The notes beneath the pieces were generated by a model. It searched no databases. It had not been told where the DNA came from and worked only from the letters and a program-made list of their open reading frames with translations. Positions 55,899-56,086 of a DNA stretch of 56,086 nucleotides are shown piece by piece. Numbering within the stretch: the stretch's first letter is position 1; every line of letters starts with the position of its first letter. Position numbers and translations under genes: made by a program. The DNA comes from Secundilactobacillus similis DSM 23365 = JCM 2765 (GTDB lineage Bacteria > Bacillota > Bacilli > Lactobacillales > Lactobacillaceae): the NCBI RefSeq assembly GCF_001311075.1, contig NZ_BBAD01000014.1, positions 1 to 56,086 of the forward strand, written 5' to 3'.

Positions 55899-56086
55899 TT
55901 GTCGTTTGTGTCCAGCATAAGTGTGCGGAGTTTGTGAAATTTGGCTTCGTTGGTGCGTTAATCATGGGTAATATTGTGGGCACAACCGGTCGGTCAGAAA
56001 ATTTGGGCTGGAACGCCGTGGGCACGATTCTGAGCCGGAAAAACACGTCTCAGAATTCGGCCTTTCACTAAGCTGGAAAGTTCACC
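55899..56086 (+). repeat. Family A repeat, copy A5 (cut by window edge)
   Basis: Starts GTCGTTTGTGTCCAGC (55901-55916) right after a terminator and matches the reverse complement of 37965-38146 over ~180 bases. With A4 it brackets the pocR-pdu-ackA-phosphatase block as an inverted pair. Confidence 0.8.

Overview
The window comes from a Lactobacillaceae chromosome. A Levilactobacillus/Lentilactobacillus-like heterofermentative species is likely, but the species cannot be fixed from the sequence. Support: methionine T-box, CcpA cre sites, FLP-like regulator, strong AAGGAGG-type ribosome sites, frequent TTG/GTG starts, and a cob-hem-pdu gene set of the kind known from vitamin-B12-producing, glycerol/1,2-propanediol-fermenting lactobacilli.

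Layout. (1) 1-12.1 kb, mixed chromosomal genes: a T-box-controlled cobalamin-independent methionine synthase homologue, a small hypothetical gene, a divergent potABCD polyamine importer, an FNR/FLP-type regulator with a self-operator-like palindrome, a YxeA-like protein, a marR-SDR pair, a NdpA-family nucleoid protein and an orphan AP2-type gene. (2) 12.1-36.5 kb, cobalamin factory: a divergent PduO-type adenosyltransferase, then one long co-directional operon (cblT-cobD-cbiA-cbiB-cbiC-cbiD-cbiE-cbiT-cbiF-cbiG-cbiH-cbiJ-cobA/hemD-cbiK-cbiL-cbiP-met8-hemA-hemC-hemB-hemL-cblS-cobU-cobS-cobC-hemD). It takes glutamyl-tRNA to uroporphyrinogen III, through anaerobic (early-cobalt) corrin synthesis, to nucleotide-loop assembly. 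The lower-ligand genes are the alpha-ribazole salvage type (CblT/CblS), with no cobT. (3) 36.6-55.8 kb, propanediol/glycerol microcompartment: pduF, divergent pocR, pduABCDEGHKJLMNO, a separate GlcG/PduO-C gene, pduP, pduQ, then ackA, pduU, an Old Yellow Enzyme homologue and a tyrosine-phosphatase-like gene. Coenzyme B12 from region 2 serves the diol dehydratase of region 3. The shell, aldehyde dehydrogenase, phosphotransacylase, alcohol dehydrogenase and acetate/propionate kinase complete the route to propanol/1,3-propanediol and acid plus ATP.

Three things stand out. First, the pdu regulator PocR carries a C-terminal domain resembling the beta domain of intrinsic factor/transcobalamin (DUF4430-like), which would make it a candidate direct cobalamin sensor. 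Second, two families of structured intergenic repeats sit behind gene ends. One has a conserved internal loop between stems whose sequence changes while pairing is kept. The other starts just after terminator T-tracts and forms inverted pairs, one of which brackets the pdu region. Third, twenty genes carry frame breaks. Twenty-three of these breaks are single missing bases, mostly repairable by lengthening a short run by one base; this looks like sequencing/assembly error rather than gene decay. Frame-broken genes are annotated over their full span.
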